Part shown: piece by piece, positions 38,840-50,808 of the stretch | How positions within the stretch are numbered: the stretch's first letter is position 1 | Layout: every line of letters starts with the position of its first letter | Assembly: GCF_003031265.1 (NCBI RefSeq) | Contig: NZ_CP019966.1 | Location: 310,001 to 374,000, forward strand | Source of the DNA: Rhodopseudomonas palustris | Lineage (GTDB): Bacteria > Pseudomonadota > Alphaproteobacteria > Rhizobiales > Xanthobacteraceae | Length of the DNA stretch: 64,000 bases | Direction of reading: 5' to 3' | Translations under genes and position numbers: made by a program | The notes under the pieces: generated by a model | The model's input: the letters and a program-made list of their open reading frames with translations, nothing else | Database searches by the model: none | Told to the model about the DNA's origin: nothing

Positions 38840-40744
38840 TCAGGCGGTTTGGTGCGCGGCTGATACGTTCGCCAGGATGTCGGCGAGCTTGTCGGGGTCG
38901 ACCGGCTTGATCAGGAAGCCATCCATCCCGGCCGCCAAGCAGGCTTCGCGATCTTCCGCCAGCGTGTTGGCCGTTAGCGCCAGGATCGGCACCCGCTGCC
39001 TTGCGCGTTCGGCTTCCAGCGTCCTAATCTGACGGGCCGCTTCCAGCCCATCGAGGATCGGCATCTGCACGTCCATCAGCACCAGATCGAATGGTGTACC
39101 GGTCTTGTCAGCAGCGCCCCACGCCTCGACGGCACCGCGGCCGTCACCGACAATCTCGGCGCGGTGGCCGAGCCGGTGCAGCAGCGCGCGGATCAGCAGC
39201 GCGTTGATGTCGTTGTCTTCGGCGACCAGGATGGCGAGCGACTCACGCGTGACTACTGGAGGCGTGTCTTGAAGCGTCGGCGGTTCGCCGTCTGCAATAC
39301 TCGGCGCCGCGACCTCGACCGGTGCGCCGAGCCGTGCGGCCAGCGTGGCGGCGCGTAGCGGCTTGACCAGATAGCCGGTGAATGCGGCCGGAAGGTTCGG
39401 TAGCAGCTCGTGCCGTGCTGCCGGCGTCAGCATCACCAGGCGATGGGTCGCGTGCGACTGAGCTTCGTGCGCCAGGGTCTCGATCGCGTCCGGCCCGAAC
39501 GCATGATCGATCAGCACCGCGTGCCAGTCGCGCTCCGGCAATCGGGTCATTGCGGCCGCGATATCATCGCATAGGCAGGTCTCGGCGCCCCAGCGGCCCA
39601 GCCGCCGCGCGGCCAGCGACGCTTCGACCCCATGCGGCGAGACGATCATCACCGAGCTGTCCTGCAGATCCGGCGGCGCGAAGGTCGCGGCGGGATCGTC
39701 TTCGGCGGCGGTCAGCGGCAGCGTGATGGTGAAGGTCGAGCCCTGCCCCGGCTGACTGTCGAGCGTGATGCGGCCGCCCATCGCCGCAACGATGCGGTCG
39801 CTGATGCTGAGGCCGAGACCGGTACCGCCGAAATTGCGGGCGATGCCGGCGTCCGCCTGCTCGAACTCGCGGAAAATCCGCGCCTGGGCCTCCGGCGCGA
39901 TCCCGATCCCGGTGTCGCGCACGATCACGCGCCATTCGCCGGCATCGCCCGGCTCGGCGATCAGCGCCACCCCGCCGGATTCGGTGAACTTAATGGCGTT
40001 GCCGCACAGATTGAGTAGCACCTGCCGCAGCCGGGCCGCATCGCCGATCAGCCGCGCCGGCAGCCGTTCGTCGACATCGGCGGCGATCTCGAGCCCACGC
40101 GCCTGTGCCCGCGGCGCGAGGAGTTCGGCAACATCTTCGATCAGGCTGCCTAACACAAACGGATCGGAATCGAGTTCGATTTTGCCAGCCTCGACCCGCG
40201 CGTAGTCGAGGAGTTCGTCGGTCAGGGCCAGCAGCGCCTCGCCGGAGGTCTTCACGGCCTTGGCGTAAGTTGTCTGTTCGGGGCTGAGCGGCGTATCCAG
40301 CAACAGCCGGCTCATGCCGATGATGCCGTTCAGCGGCGTGCGAATTTCGTGCGACGCCATCGCCAGCAGCCGCGACTTTGCGCGGCTCTCCGCCTCGGCG
40401 CTGTCGCGAGGCTCAATCACCGCATTCCGGCCGCCGTGCTCTGGCGACCTTGCTTTGGTTGTGTCACGTAAATCGGTGAGCAGTCGCAGGCGGCTGCGCA
40501 TCCGCCGCAGCCGCATCGTCTGGATCGCCAGCGCCAGGCAGGCCAGCGCGAACAGGAAGCTGGTGCCGATCGCAAACGTATGCGGATCGTAGCCGGAGAT
40601 CTCCGGACGGCTGCTGAAGAGTAATCCATAGGCGCCGCCGAAACCGGCGGAAAACGCTGTGACGGCGCGGCCCGCCATCGCGATGCGCGGATGCCGGCGC
40701 GTCCATAAGCGCAGCCTCGACCTGATCCGCAGCTTCCCCGTCAT
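38840..40744 (-). CDS. Hybrid histidine kinase with two receiver-type domains
   Basis: 634-residue sensor kinase. Two hydrophobic segments (about 23-44 and 59-76) enclose a short loop, so it has almost no periplasmic sensor. The HisKA box is [10 protein letters not shown] with H132; the ATPase domain has NAIKFT (N box), DTGIGI (G1) and GGTGLGLSI (G2). A middle receiver-like domain ([12 protein letters not shown]) lacks the acidic pocket. The C-terminal receiver is canonical with D558 ([13 protein letters not shown]) and KP. The start at 40744 ([10 protein letters not shown]) is chosen. No partner regulator is adjacent. Confidence 0.9.
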   Translation of the reverse strand: MTGKLRIRSRLRLWTRRHPRIAMAGRAVTAFSAGFGGAYGLLFSSRPEISGYDPHTFAIGTSFLFALACLALAIQTMRLRRMRSRLRLLTDLRDTTKARSPEHGGRNAVIEPRDSAEAESRAKSRLLAMASHEIRTPLNGIIGMSRLLLDTPLSPEQTTYAKAVKTSGEALLALTDELLDYARVEAGKIELDSDPFVLGSLIEDVAELLAPRAQARGLEIAADVDERLPARLIGDAARLRQVLLNLCGNAIKFTESGGVALIAEPGDAGEWRVIVRDTGIGIAPEAQARIFREFEQADAGIARNFGGTGLGLSISDRIVAAMGGRITLDSQPGQGSTFTITLPLTAAEDDPAATFAPPDLQDSSVMIVSPHGVEASLAARRLGRWGAETCLCDDIAAAMTRLPERDWHAVLIDHAFGPDAIETLAHEAQSHATHRLVMLTPAARHELLPNLPAAFTGYLVKPLRAATLAARLGAPVEVAAPSIADGEPPTLQDTPPVVTRESLAILVAEDNDINALLIRALLHRLGHRAEIVGDGRGAVEAWGAADKTGTPFDLVLMDVQMPILDGLEAARQIRTLEAERARQRVPILALTANTLAEDREACLAAGMDGFLIKPVDPDKLADILANVSAAHQTA

Positions 40745-40870
40745 CGCCGCTCCAACATTTGCCGTGGTCCGGCAACGCGGAAACATGCGCTTGGGGTGCT
40801 GCCATCAGGTTGAAAGTTGCACAGAATCGAGTTGGCGCTCCTAACAAGGTTGATGGAGCGTTAACCGCGC

Positions 40871-42409
40871 TTAGGCCGCGCGACGCTGATCGTCGGCCAG
40901 CGCGCGATACGACAGCGCTTCGGCCAGATGGACGCGGCCGATGCGGTCGCAACCATCGAGATCGGCCAGCGTGCGGGCGACCCGCAGCACGCGGTGATAA
41001 CCGCGCGCCGACAGCCGCATGGTTTCGGCGGCGTCGTGCAGCAACTTCAGCCCGGCCGAATCCGGCTGTGCGGTCGTCTCCAGAACCGCGGCGGGGGCTT
41101 CCGCATTGGTGCGGATCTGCGGCAGCCCGATCGATGCGTAGCGTGTCCGCTGCACGTCGCGCGCCGCAGCGACACGCGCTGCGACTTCGGCCGAGCCTTC
41201 GGCCGGCGGCGGCAGGATCAGGTCGGCGGCGCTTACCGCCGGCACTTCGATCCGCAGATCGATGCGGTCCATCAAAGGACCGGAGATGCGCGATTGATAG
41301 TCCGAGGTGCAACGATCGATCCGGCCACGCTTGCACGCAAAGCCCGGTTCGAAGGCGTGGCCGCAGCGGCATGGATTCATCGCCGCCACCAGCATCACCC
41401 GCGCCGGATAGGTGACGCGGTGGTTGGCGCGCGAGACGGCGACTTCGCCGGTTTCGAGCGGCGCCCGCAGCGAATCCAGTACCCGCGGATCGAACTCCGG
41501 CAGCTCGTCGAGAAACAGGACGCCCTGGTGCGCCAGTGAGATTTCGCCCGGTCGCGCCTTGATGCCGCCGCCGGTCAGCGCCGCCATGCTGGCGGAGTGA
41601 TGCGGCGCACGAAACGGCCGCCGGGCCGTCAGCGCGCCATCGCGGATCTCGCCGGCGACCGAGGCGATCATCGAGACTTCCAACAGCTCGGCCGGTGACA
41701 GCGGAGGCAGGATCGACGGCAGCCGCGCTGCCAGCATCGACTTGCCGGCGCCTGGTGCCCCGATCATCAGCAAATGATGCCCACCGGCCGCGGCGATTTC
41801 GAGCGCGCGCTTGGCGCTCTCCTGGCCCTTGATGTCGCGCAGGTCGAGCATTGAGGCTTCGGCTTCCCGGACCCGCGGCTGCGGTTGCCCGAGCAGTTGC
41901 GAGCCCTTGAAGTGATTAGCGATCTGGATCAGTGAGCTCGCCGCGATGATCTGGATGTCGGGGCTCGCCCAGGCCGCCTCCGAGCCGCAAGCCGCCGGGC
42001 AGATCAGGCCGTGCTCGCGCGCATTGGCGGCGATCGCCGCCGGCAAGACGCCCGCCACCGGTGCGATCGAGCCGTCGAGCCCGAGTTCGCCGAGGACGGT
42101 GAAGCCTTCGAGCGCGTCGGCCGGGATGGCGCCGATCGCCGCCATCAAGCCGAGCGCGATCGGCAGGTCGTAATGGCTGCCTTCCTTGGGCAGATCGGCG
42201 GGAGCGAGATTGACGGTGATCCGCCGCGCCGGCAGCGCCAGGCCCGAGGCGATCAGCGCCGACCGCACCCGCTCGCGCGCTTCCGACACCGCCTTGTCGG
42301 CCAGCCCGACCATGGCGAAGGCCGGGAGTCCAGGCGACACCTGCACTTGGACATCGACGCTGCGCGCCTCGATGCCTTCGAACGCCACGGTGGATACGTG
42401 CTGGACCAT
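40871..42409 (-). CDS. comM: YifB/ComM family Mg-chelatase-like AAA+ ATPase
   Basis: 512-residue protein. N-terminal Lon-protease-like domain (VQVQVSPGLPAFAMVGLADKAVSEARERVRSAL), then AAA+ with Walker A GAPGAGKSMLA, Walker B VLFLDELPEF, and ERGRIDRC-type zinc segment (CRCGHAFEPGFACKRGRIDRC). Family members promote branch migration during natural transformation and recombination. The start at 42409 (MVQHVSTVAFEG) is standard; the ORF upstream is shadow. It lies downstream of the rpaI unit, separated by a terminator. Confidence 0.93.
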   Translation of the reverse strand: MVQHVSTVAFEGIEARSVDVQVQVSPGLPAFAMVGLADKAVSEARERVRSALIASGLALPARRITVNLAPADLPKEGSHYDLPIALGLMAAIGAIPADALEGFTVLGELGLDGSIAPVAGVLPAAIAANAREHGLICPAACGSEAAWASPDIQIIAASSLIQIANHFKGSQLLGQPQPRVREAEASMLDLRDIKGQESAKRALEIAAAGGHHLLMIGAPGAGKSMLAARLPSILPPLSPAELLEVSMIASVAGEIRDGALTARRPFRAPHHSASMAALTGGGIKARPGEISLAHQGVLFLDELPEFDPRVLDSLRAPLETGEVAVSRANHRVTYPARVMLVAAMNPCRCGHAFEPGFACKRGRIDRCTSDYQSRISGPLMDRIDLRIEVPAVSAADLILPPPAEGSAEVAARVAAARDVQRTRYASIGLPQIRTNAEAPAAVLETTAQPDSAGLKLLHDAAETMRLSARGYHRVLRVARTLADLDGCDRIGRVHLAEALSYRALADDQRRAA

Positions 42410-42473
42410 AACGCCCTCTCCGCAGAGCAACGAGGCTAACCGCGGCGCAGTCGCTGCGCAAGAACATTGAGGG

Positions 42474-42503
42474 AACAAACCGGCGGGGCCTTCCCCCGCC
42501 GGT
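42474..42503 (-). terminator. Terminator after the rpaI-orf74 unit
   Basis: On the minus strand, a perfect 10-bp stem ACCGGCGGGG / CCCCGCCGGT (42503-42494, 42488-42479) with a 5-base loop is followed by TTTGTTCC. It lies 6 nt after the small-gene stop and before comM. It should end quorum-sensing transcription before comM. Confidence 0.75.
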
Positions 42504-42509
42504 GCCGTG

Positions 42510-44204
<1,695 letters not shown>

Positions 44205-44424
44205 ACCGTCGCTACCTCTGATCCCATTACCAGGAACAGCGGGGCCATGTGCCAGCCGCCGTCCAACCTAACATCATTAGCTTACCGCTGCCGCTTTCAC
44301 CATGCGTCCACGTCCCGGCAGCCCCCCGAGGATGTCCGCATAGTGGACGATCCTCGTAGTTGTGCGGCCACCTTTGCCGACTGGCAAGGGCGACGTTGCC
44401 TCAGCCGCTCTCGATGGCAGCAGA
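44205..44424. other. 220-nt region upstream of rpaR
   Basis: Between the gshB stop and the rpaR start, both minus strand. It should carry the rpaR promoter and the gshB transcript end. A hairpin at 44327-44356 (CGAGGATGTCC / GGACGATCCTCG, one-base bulge, 7-base loop) is the only structure seen; no T run follows on the minus strand. No lux-box-type palindrome is visible here. Confidence 0.5.
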
Positions 44425-45366
44425 TCAGGCGCGCTTGGCCTCGATCACGTCCCAGATCTTCGCCGCGATGTCCGGCCCGCCGAGCCGTGCCACCGCACGG
44501 ATACCGGTCGGCGAGGTCACGTTGATCTCGGTCAGATAGCCGTCGATTACGTCGATACCGACGAACAACAGCCCACGCTCCCGCAGCTTCGGCCCGAGTG
44601 TCGCGCAGATCTCGCGCTCGCGCGGCGACAATTCGGTCGCGGCCGCGGCGCCGCCGCGGACCATGTTGGAGCGCAGATCGTCTTCGGCCGGCACGCGGTT
44701 GACCGCGCCGGCGAATTCGCCGTCGACCAGGATGATGCGCTTGTCGCCGTGCTTCACCTCGGGAAGGAAGCGCTGGATCACCCACGGCTCGCGGAACGTG
44801 ACCGCGAACATGTCGTAGAGCGAGCCGAAATTGATGTCCTGCGGCAGCACCCGAAACACCGCCGCGCCGCCATGGCCGTGCAGCGGCTTCATCACCACCG
44901 CGCCGTGCTCGGCCCGGAACGCGTTGATCTCGTCCTTGTCGCGGCTGATCAGCGTCGGCGGCATCAGCTCGGCAAAATCCATCACGAACAATTTCTCCGG
45001 CGCGTTGCGCACGCTGGCCGGATTGTTGACCACCAGCGTCGCCGGATGAATCCGCTCGAGCAGATGCGTCGAGGTGATGTAAGCGAGATCGAACGGCGGA
45101 TCCTGCCGCAGCAGCACCACGTCGTAACTACGCATATCGACGCGGGTCGGTTCACCCAGGGTGAAGTGATCGCCTTCCTGATCGCGCACTTTCAGGCTCT
45201 GCACCGAGGCGACGACGTCGTTGCCGCGTAGCGACAGCTTGTCGGGCGTGAAGTACGAGATCGCGTGGCCGCGAGCCTGCGCTTCGAGCAGCAGCGCGAA
45301 CGTCGAATCGCCGCGAATGTTGATCCGCGCGATGGGGTCCATCTGGACGGCGACCTTCAATGTCAT
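44425..45366 (-). CDS. gshB: Glutathione synthetase
   Basis: ATP-grasp ligase (313 residues) that adds glycine to gamma-glutamylcysteine. N-terminal [30 protein letters not shown], the nucleotide loop [16 protein letters not shown], and the metal and ATP segment [41 protein letters not shown] and NVTSPTGIR at the C terminus hold the catalytic Arg and Asn. It starts 72 nt after the yraN stop on the same strand. Confidence 0.96.
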   Translation of the reverse strand: MTLKVAVQMDPIARINIRGDSTFALLLEAQARGHAISYFTPDKLSLRGNDVVASVQSLKVRDQEGDHFTLGEPTRVDMRSYDVVLLRQDPPFDLAYITSTHLLERIHPATLVVNNPASVRNAPEKLFVMDFAELMPPTLISRDKDEINAFRAEHGAVVMKPLHGHGGAAVFRVLPQDINFGSLYDMFAVTFREPWVIQRFLPEVKHGDKRIILVDGEFAGAVNRVPAEDDLRSNMVRGGAAAATELSPREREICATLGPKLRERGLLFVGIDVIDGYLTEINVTSPTGIRAVARLGGPDIAAKIWDVIEAKRA

Positions 45367-45438
45367 ATCGTGTGTTCCGAGGTTGGCAGAGCGGCGGTGA
45401 CGATGCGGGGTGGCGGCGGCTTGGTCAAGCAGCCGGGC

Positions 45439-45831
45439 TCATGGCGTGGCGTCGAATGCGCCCGGCAGATGCCGAGGCGCTGTGTTGGGAGCAATCAGGA
45501 TGGCGTCGAAGCGCAGCTCGCTCATCGCGTGTTCGGGATGCCGGCTCAACCATGCTTCGGCGGCCGCAACGATGCGGCTCTGCTGCCGCAGCGTCACCGC
45601 GTAGGCGGCATCGTCGACATTGCCGCGTGCCTTCACTTCAACGAACGCCACCAGCGCGTCGCGCTGCGCCACCAGATCGATCTCGCCGCAGCGGGTTTTG
45701 AAGCGTCGCGCCAGGATGCGGTAGCCTTGTCGTTCGAGATAATCCGCCGCGCTGGCTTCAGCCGACAGGCCGGTGCGAAACGCGGCGATGCGCGCCAGCA
45801 CGGATGGTTGCGAACGATCAGTCTTCGCCAT
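45439..45831 (-). CDS. yraN: YraN/UPF0102 nuclease-like protein
   Basis: 130-residue protein with a restriction-endonuclease-type core. The motif [31 protein letters not shown] carries the E-x-D...E-V-K set used for metal binding in this fold. It has no proven function. Its ATG overlaps the end of rsmI by 14 nt; rsmI-yraN-gshB is a common order in Rhizobiales. Confidence 0.9.
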   Translation of the reverse strand: MAKTDRSQPSVLARIAAFRTGLSAEASAADYLERQGYRILARRFKTRCGEIDLVAQRDALVAFVEVKARGNVDDAAYAVTLRQQSRIVAAAEAWLSRHPEHAMSELRFDAILIAPNTAPRHLPGAFDATP

Positions 45832-46774
45832 CGTCGGCCTCGCGCTGCCGCGACAGCTCCAATGCGCGCGCGTAGATCTCGCGCTTGTGCCGGCCGGAGA
45901 GTTCGACCGCCTGCGCGACCGCGTCCTTGACGCTGTGGTGGGTCAGGGCTTCGCTCAGCCAGCGGTCGAGGTCGTCCTCGCTCATCACCCGCGAGGCGGG
46001 ATCGGGTGGTCCGATCACCACGACGAATTCGCCGCGCGTCTCCATCGTGTCGGCCTGGGCAGCGAGTTCGCCGAGGGTGGCGCGCCGCACCTCCTGATGC
46101 AGCTTGGTGAGTTCGCGGCAGATCGCCGCCTCACGCGTCGCACCGAGCAGGTCGGCAAAATCATGCACCGAGTTCTGAATCCGGCTGCCGGCCTCGAACA
46201 GCACCAGCGTCGCGTCGATCGACGCTAGCTCACCGAGCCGCGTGCGGCGGGCTCCCTGTTTGGAAGGCAGAAAGCCGTCGAAGAAAAAGCGATCGGTCGG
46301 CAGGCCGGCGAGCGACAATGCAACGAGCACGGCTGACGCGCCGGGTAGTCCGATCACTTGATGTCCGGCAGCGTACACCTCGCGCACCAGCTTGTAGCCG
46401 GGATCGGAAATCAGCGGCGTACCGGCATCGGAGACCAGCGCGACCGACTGGCCCTGCGCCAGCATCTCCAAAAGCTTCGGCCGCGCCTGCGCGGCATTGT
46501 GCTCGTGGTACGGCTTCAGCCGCGCCGAGATGCCATATCGTTCGAGCAAGCGGTGGGTAATTCGTGTATCTTCGCACGCGATCAGATCGGCGCCGGCAAG
46601 CGTCTCCAGCGCACGTAGCGTGATGTCGCCGAGGTGGCCGATCGGGGTGGCGACCAGATGCAGTCCCGGTGCGATGCGCGGGGCGACCAGACGTTGGCCG
46701 GCGACCAGAAACGTTCGTGCTTCCGGTTCCGCCGCTGCGGACGGCGGTGCTGAAATTTCTGGTTTGACGCGCAT
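45818..46774 (-). CDS. rsmI: 16S rRNA 2'-O-ribose C1402 methyltransferase RsmI
   Basis: 318-residue SAM methyltransferase of the tetrapyrrole-methylase fold that modifies C1402 in the decoding centre of 16S rRNA. Motifs: [33 protein letters not shown], the SAM loop [17 protein letters not shown] and [22 protein letters not shown]. The C-terminal [26 protein letters not shown] is the family tail. The ATG at 46774 (MRVKPE) is preferred to the GTG at 46780. It is divergent from the LppC-type gene. Confidence 0.95.
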   Translation of the reverse strand: MRVKPEISAPPSAAAEPEARTFLVAGQRLVAPRIAPGLHLVATPIGHLGDITLRALETLAGADLIACEDTRITHRLLERYGISARLKPYHEHNAAQARPKLLEMLAQGQSVALVSDAGTPLISDPGYKLVREVYAAGHQVIGLPGASAVLVALSLAGLPTDRFFFDGFLPSKQGARRTRLGELASIDATLVLFEAGSRIQNSVHDFADLLGATREAAICRELTKLHQEVRRATLGELAAQADTMETRGEFVVVIGPPDPASRVMSEDDLDRWLSEALTHHSVKDAVAQAVELSGRHKREIYARALELSRQREADDGED

Positions 46775-46993
46775 CGCCACTAACTTGATCGGCCTGGACG
46801 GCAGGATGGCAGAGGAAAGGTTGAAAACGACGGCACGGTGATTTGTCCGGCGCTCGTAATGAGCATAAACCTTTTGGCCCGGTTAATCATTGGCCGACAT
46901 TGTGATGAAATCTTCCGTCAAAGGCCGAAAGGCCGATCGTACGGAGGACGACACGGGATCCGGCAGCCCCGCCGGACCGCTGCAAGAGATGGC

Positions 46994-48193
46994 ATGGCAA
47001 GCTTGCACGATCCACACACGAAACCGTTGCGAACCACCCGCCGCACCGCGCTGGGCCTGCTCCTCGGAGCGCCGCTGCTGAGCGCCTGCTCGGGCGTCCA
47101 GCAAAGCCTGAGCGATCAGTTCGGCCAGCAACAGCCTGCCGCTGGGCCGGCGCAGCAGCCGGCTGCGGTCGGCAACGGCCGGGTCAAGGTCGGGCTGGTG
47201 CTGCCGCTGTCGGCGCCGGGCAACGCCGGGCTCGCCGCACAGTCGATGAAGAACGCCGCCGAAATGGCGCTCGCCGAATTCCGCAATCCGGACGTTCAGC
47301 TCCTGATCAAGGACGACGCCGGCAATCCGACGGGTGCGCAGACCGCGACCCAGCAGGCGCTGGACGAAGGAGCCGAAATCATTCTCGGGCCGCTGTTCGC
47401 CCAATCGGTGCCGGCGGCGGCGCAGGCGGCCCGCGCCCGCGGCGTATCGGTGATCGCGTTCTCGACCGACTCCAGCGTCGCCGGTCGCGGCGTGTTTCTG
47501 CTCAGCTTCCTGCCGGAGTCCGACGTCAACCGCATCATCGGCTATGCCGGCAGCATCGGTAAGCGGTCTTACGCGGCGCTGCTGCCCGAGAACGCCTACG
47601 GCGCGGTGGTCGAAGCTGCGTTCAAGCAGATCACCAGCCAGAAAGGCGGCCGCATCGTTGCATTCGAAAAATACGGCGCCGACCGTGCCGGTCCGACGCG
47701 AACCATCGCGGCCTCTCTTGCCAGTGCCGATGCGCTGTTGCTCGCCGATGATGGCGACGCGCTGGCCGCGGTGGCCGACGCGCTCGGGGCTGCCGGCGCG
47801 GATCTGAAGCGGGTGCAGCTGCTCGGCACCGGGTTGTGGGACAATCCGCGGGTGTTCGCCACCCAGGCCCTGCAAGGTGGCCTGTTTGCGGCTCCCGATC
47901 CGTCCGGCTTCCGCGCGTTTTCGGGCCGCTATCGCGCCCGCTACGGCCAGGACCCGGTCCGCACCGCGACGCTCGCTTATGACGGTGTCGCGCTGGTGGC
48001 GGCGCTCGCCCGCACCCAGGGCCCGCAGCGGTTCTCGGCCGAAACGCTGACCAATCCGTCCGGCTTTGCCGGCATCGACGGGCTGTTCAGGTTTAGGGCC
48101 GATGGCACGAACGAGCGCGGCCTTGCGGTGATGAAGGTTGCCAGCGGCGGTGCTCAGGCCGTTGCCGGTTCGCCGAAGAGCTTCGGCGCCTGA
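46994..48193 (+). CDS. LppC-type lipoprotein (penicillin-binding protein activator)
   Basis: 399-residue lipoprotein. A twin-Arg-rich N terminus, a hydrophobic segment and the lipobox LSAC give C34 or so as the anchor. A Gln/Pro/Ala linker follows, then a type-I periplasmic-binding-protein fold (VKVGLVLPLSAPGNAGLAAQSMKNAAEMAL, EIILGPLFAQSVPAAAQAARARGV). It resembles LpoA/LppC-family activators of peptidoglycan synthases and also amino-acid-binding proteins; the tether favours the former. The start at 46994 (MASLHDP) is chosen because the reading frame upstream is not signal-like. Confidence 0.82.
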   Translation: MASLHDPHTKPLRTTRRTALGLLLGAPLLSACSGVQQSLSDQFGQQQPAAGPAQQPAAVGNGRVKVGLVLPLSAPGNAGLAAQSMKNAAEMALAEFRNPDVQLLIKDDAGNPTGAQTATQQALDEGAEIILGPLFAQSVPAAAQAARARGVSVIAFSTDSSVAGRGVFLLSFLPESDVNRIIGYAGSIGKRSYAALLPENAYGAVVEAAFKQITSQKGGRIVAFEKYGADRAGPTRTIAASLASADALLLADDGDALAAVADALGAAGADLKRVQLLGTGLWDNPRVFATQALQGGLFAAPDPSGFRAFSGRYRARYGQDPVRTATLAYDGVALVAALARTQGPQRFSAETLTNPSGFAGIDGLFRFRADGTNERGLAVMKVASGGAQAVAGSPKSFGA

Positions 48194-48210
48194 CAACCAA
48201 CGTCAGCGCC

Positions 48211-48573
48211 TCAGGGCTTCTGCTCTACCCAGCCCAGCAGAGCGTCGAGCGCGGGGCAAAGCGACTGCCCCCAATCGGTGAGGTGGTATTCCACTCTCGG
48301 CGGCACTTCCGGATACACCGTTCGGGCCACGATGCCGTCGGCCTCCAGTTGCCGGAGTTGCTGGGCCAGCATCTTCTGCGAGACGTCGGGGATCGAGCGC
48401 TCCAGCTCGGAGAACCGCAGGACGCGGCCGCCGAACAGATGAAACAGGATCAGGATTTTCCAGCGCCCCTCGAGCAGCCGGAAGCCGGCCGCGATTCCCT
48501 GCGCGGCGGTCAGCGGCGTGTGGGCTGGGTTACTTCGAGGTAAGTCACCGACCTTTTCGTGCGTTCTTGCCAT
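48211..48573 (-). CDS. HxlR-family transcriptional regulator
   Basis: 120-residue winged-helix regulator. Family features: LEGRWKILILFHLFGGRVLRFSELERSIPDVSQKMLAQQLRQLEADGIVARTVYPEVPPRVEYHLTDWGQSL. HxlR proteins often sense redox or aldehyde stress and control a divergent neighbour; here the neighbour is a SnoaL-type gene 70 nt away. No cysteine lies near the usual sensor position at the N terminus, so redox sensing is unsure. Confidence 0.88.
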   Translation of the reverse strand: MARTHEKVGDLPRSNPAHTPLTAAQGIAAGFRLLEGRWKILILFHLFGGRVLRFSELERSIPDVSQKMLAQQLRQLEADGIVARTVYPEVPPRVEYHLTDWGQSLCPALDALLGWVEQKP

Positions 48574-48643
48574 GGCCGCAGCCTATTGCCAGCTCTGTCA
48601 CGTCGCAATCCTGCGGCGCTTTCGAGAGTTGAGCGAGGTCCCC

Positions 48644-48973
48644 ATGACGGTTTCCCTTCCCGCACCAATAGAAGCCTATTTCGTCGCCTCCAATGCACGG
48701 GCGGTGCAGGATGTTGCAGCGGCCTTCGCCGCCGATGCCGAGGTCCGCGACGAGGGCAAGATCCATCGTGGGCGCGAAGCGATCGCGGCCTGGAAGCGCG
48801 CGGCACTCGACAAGTATCAGATGCAGATGGAGCCACTGACGATCGAACGGGCCGCACAGACCGCGATCGTTACGGCCCACGTCGCAGGGGACTTTCCGGG
48901 CAGTCCCGCGCGGCTGACCTATCGGTTCGGTCTCGGCGAGGACGGCATCACATCGCTCGAGATCGGCGCATAG
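48644..48973 (+). CDS. SnoaL/NTF2-like protein
   Basis: 109-residue NTF2-fold protein: IEAYFVASNARAVQDVAAAFAADAEVRDEGKIHRGREAIAAW matches the SnoaL-like start, and the rest forms the curved sheet. Such proteins can be small cyclases or isomerases or simply binding proteins; the substrate is unknown. The start at 48644 (MTVSLPAP) is chosen over an upstream frame that overlaps the regulator. It is divergent from the HxlR gene. Confidence 0.78.
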   Translation: MTVSLPAPIEAYFVASNARAVQDVAAAFAADAEVRDEGKIHRGREAIAAWKRAALDKYQMQMEPLTIERAAQTAIVTAHVAGDFPGSPARLTYRFGLGEDGITSLEIGA

Positions 48974-48977
48974 TCCG

Positions 48978-50135
48978 CTAGGCCGCCAGATCGGCCACCA
49001 CGGCGTCGAGCACCGGAAAGCCCTCTTGCGTCACGCGCAAGCGGCCGTCGGCATCGACCGCGATCGCGCCCTCTTCGCGCAGCAGCGCGATCCGGGACGG
49101 ATCGAGCGGGCGGCCGGACAGTAGTTGATAGCGCTGCGGATCGATGCCTTCGGCGAGCCGCAGCCCCATCAGCAGGAATTCGTCGGCGCGCTCTTCGCTG
49201 GTGAGGCGTTCGTCGGCGATCAGCCCGTGACCGGTGGCTTCCACCCGCATCAGCCAGCTCTCGGGGCGTTTCTCGGTCGCGGTGGCGTAGCGCACCGCGC
49301 CGATATCGAGCCGGCCGTGGGCGCCGGGGCCGATCCCGGCATATTCCTGGCCGCGCCAGTAGATCAGATTATGCCGGCACTCTGCGCCCGGGCGGGCGTG
49401 GTTGGAAATCTCGTAGGCGGGCAGACCGAGTTCGGCGCAAACTGATTGAGTGACGTCGTACAGCGCCCGTGCTTCGGCCTCGTCCGGCGTCGGTAGTTTG
49501 CCGGCCTTGTGCAGCGAATAGAACGGCGTGTCGGGCTCGATGGTGAGTTGATACAGCGACAGATGCTCGGCGGCCTCGCCGATCGCGTAGCGCAGTTCGG
49601 CCTCCCACATCGCCGCGGTCTGTCCGGGCCGTGCATAGATCAGGTCGAACGAATAGCGGTCGAACGCCGACTTGGCGATCGCCACCGCATTCAAGGCTTC
49701 TTCGGCCGAATGCAGCCGGCCGAGCGCCTTCAGCGAGGCATCGTCGAGCGCCTGCACGCCGAGCGATACGCGGTTGACGCCGGCGGCGCGATAGCCGCGA
49801 AACCGCGTCGCCTCGACGCTGGTCGGATTGGCTTCGAGCGTCACTTCGGCGTCGGGCGCGACCTGCCAGTGCCGCGCGATCGCGTCCAGGATCGCCGCCA
49901 CCGTCGATGGCTGCATCAGGGACGGCGTGCCGCCGCCGAGAAAGATCGAGCTCACCTGACGCGGCCCGATCCGCTCTGCGGTGGTGGCGATCTCACGCGC
50001 AAACGCGCGGGCGAACCGCTCCTCGTCGATCGCGGCGTGGCGGACATGGCTGTTGAAGTCGCAATACGGGCACTTCGACAGGCAGAACGGCCAGTGCACG
50101 TAGACGCCGAAAGCTGGGTCGGAGCTAGCCCGCAA
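48978..50135 (-). CDS. hemW: Radical SAM heme chaperone HemW
   Basis: 385-residue radical SAM protein. The 4Fe-4S motif CxxxCxxC uses C18, C22 and C25 ([13 protein letters not shown]). [41 protein letters not shown] and the C-terminal HemN_C winged domain follow. HemW moves heme into respiratory enzymes. It was often mis-annotated as coproporphyrinogen oxidase and lacks the extra N-terminal cysteine features of HemN. The start is a TTG at 50135, overlapping the rdgB stop by 11 nt; no closer start preserves the first strand. Confidence 0.9.
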   Translation of the reverse strand: MRASSDPAFGVYVHWPFCLSKCPYCDFNSHVRHAAIDEERFARAFAREIATTAERIGPRQVSSIFLGGGTPSLMQPSTVAAILDAIARHWQVAPDAEVTLEANPTSVEATRFRGYRAAGVNRVSLGVQALDDASLKALGRLHSAEEALNAVAIAKSAFDRYSFDLIYARPGQTAAMWEAELRYAIGEAAEHLSLYQLTIEPDTPFYSLHKAGKLPTPDEAEARALYDVTQSVCAELGLPAYEISNHARPGAECRHNLIYWRGQEYAGIGPGAHGRLDIGAVRYATATEKRPESWLMRVEATGHGLIADERLTSEERADEFLLMGLRLAEGIDPQRYQLLSGRPLDPSRIALLREEGAIAVDADGRLRVTQEGFPVLDAVVADLAA

Positions 50136-50757
50136 GGCAGATCTCCGCCAGTTTGACGAACGCCTTGGCGCGATGCGACAGGCCGAGGCCGAGCGGCGGC
50201 AGGCCGTGCTTTTCGATGCTGGTCATCTCGCCGAAAGTGCGGCTGTGACCCTCGGGCAGGAACACCGGATCATAGCCGAAGCCGGCGGTGCCGCGCGGCG
50301 GCCACACCAAAGTGCCGTCGGCGCGGGCTTCGACCTCTTCGACATGCCCGTCCGGCCAAGCGACGCACAGCGCCGAGACGAAATGCGCGGTGCGCCGCTC
50401 CGGCGCGGTGGCGCCGCGTTCCTGCAGCAGCCGCTCGATCCGCGCCATGGCAGCGCCGAAGTCCTTCGTCTCGCCGGCCCAGCGTGCGGAATATATTCCC
50501 GGGGCGCCGTCGAGCGCATCGACTGCCAGTCCGGAATCGTCAGCAAACGCCGGCAGTTGCGCGGCCTTGGCGGCGGCTTCGGCCTTGATCCGGGCATTGG
50601 CCTGGAAGCTGTCGCCGGTCTCGTCCGGCTCGGCGAGGTCGAGCTCGCCGGCTGAGATCGCCTCGATGCCGTAAGGCGCCAAGAGCTCGCGCATCTCGGC
50701 CAGCTTGCCGGGATTGTGGGTAGCGATCACGAGCTTGCCGGTGATTCGACGATGCAT
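50125..50757 (-). CDS. rdgB: Non-canonical purine NTP pyrophosphatase RdgB
   Basis: 210-residue Ham1/RdgB enzyme that removes dITP, dXTP and ITP from nucleotide pools. Motifs: [18 protein letters not shown] at the N terminus (nucleotide-binding Lys), [25 protein letters not shown] (catalytic Asp pair), and [20 protein letters not shown] with the late SHRAKAF loop. It sits between rph and hemW, the standard rph-rdgB-hemW order. Confidence 0.96.
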   Translation of the reverse strand: MHRRITGKLVIATHNPGKLAEMRELLAPYGIEAISAGELDLAEPDETGDSFQANARIKAEAAAKAAQLPAFADDSGLAVDALDGAPGIYSARWAGETKDFGAAMARIERLLQERGATAPERRTAHFVSALCVAWPDGHVEEVEARADGTLVWPPRGTAGFGYDPVFLPEGHSRTFGEMTSIEKHGLPPLGLGLSHRAKAFVKLAEICLAG

Positions 50758-50808
50758 GGCGATGTCAGCCTAGCTCAGCTCGCGTTGCAAAGAAGTGGCA
50801 GGAATGAC

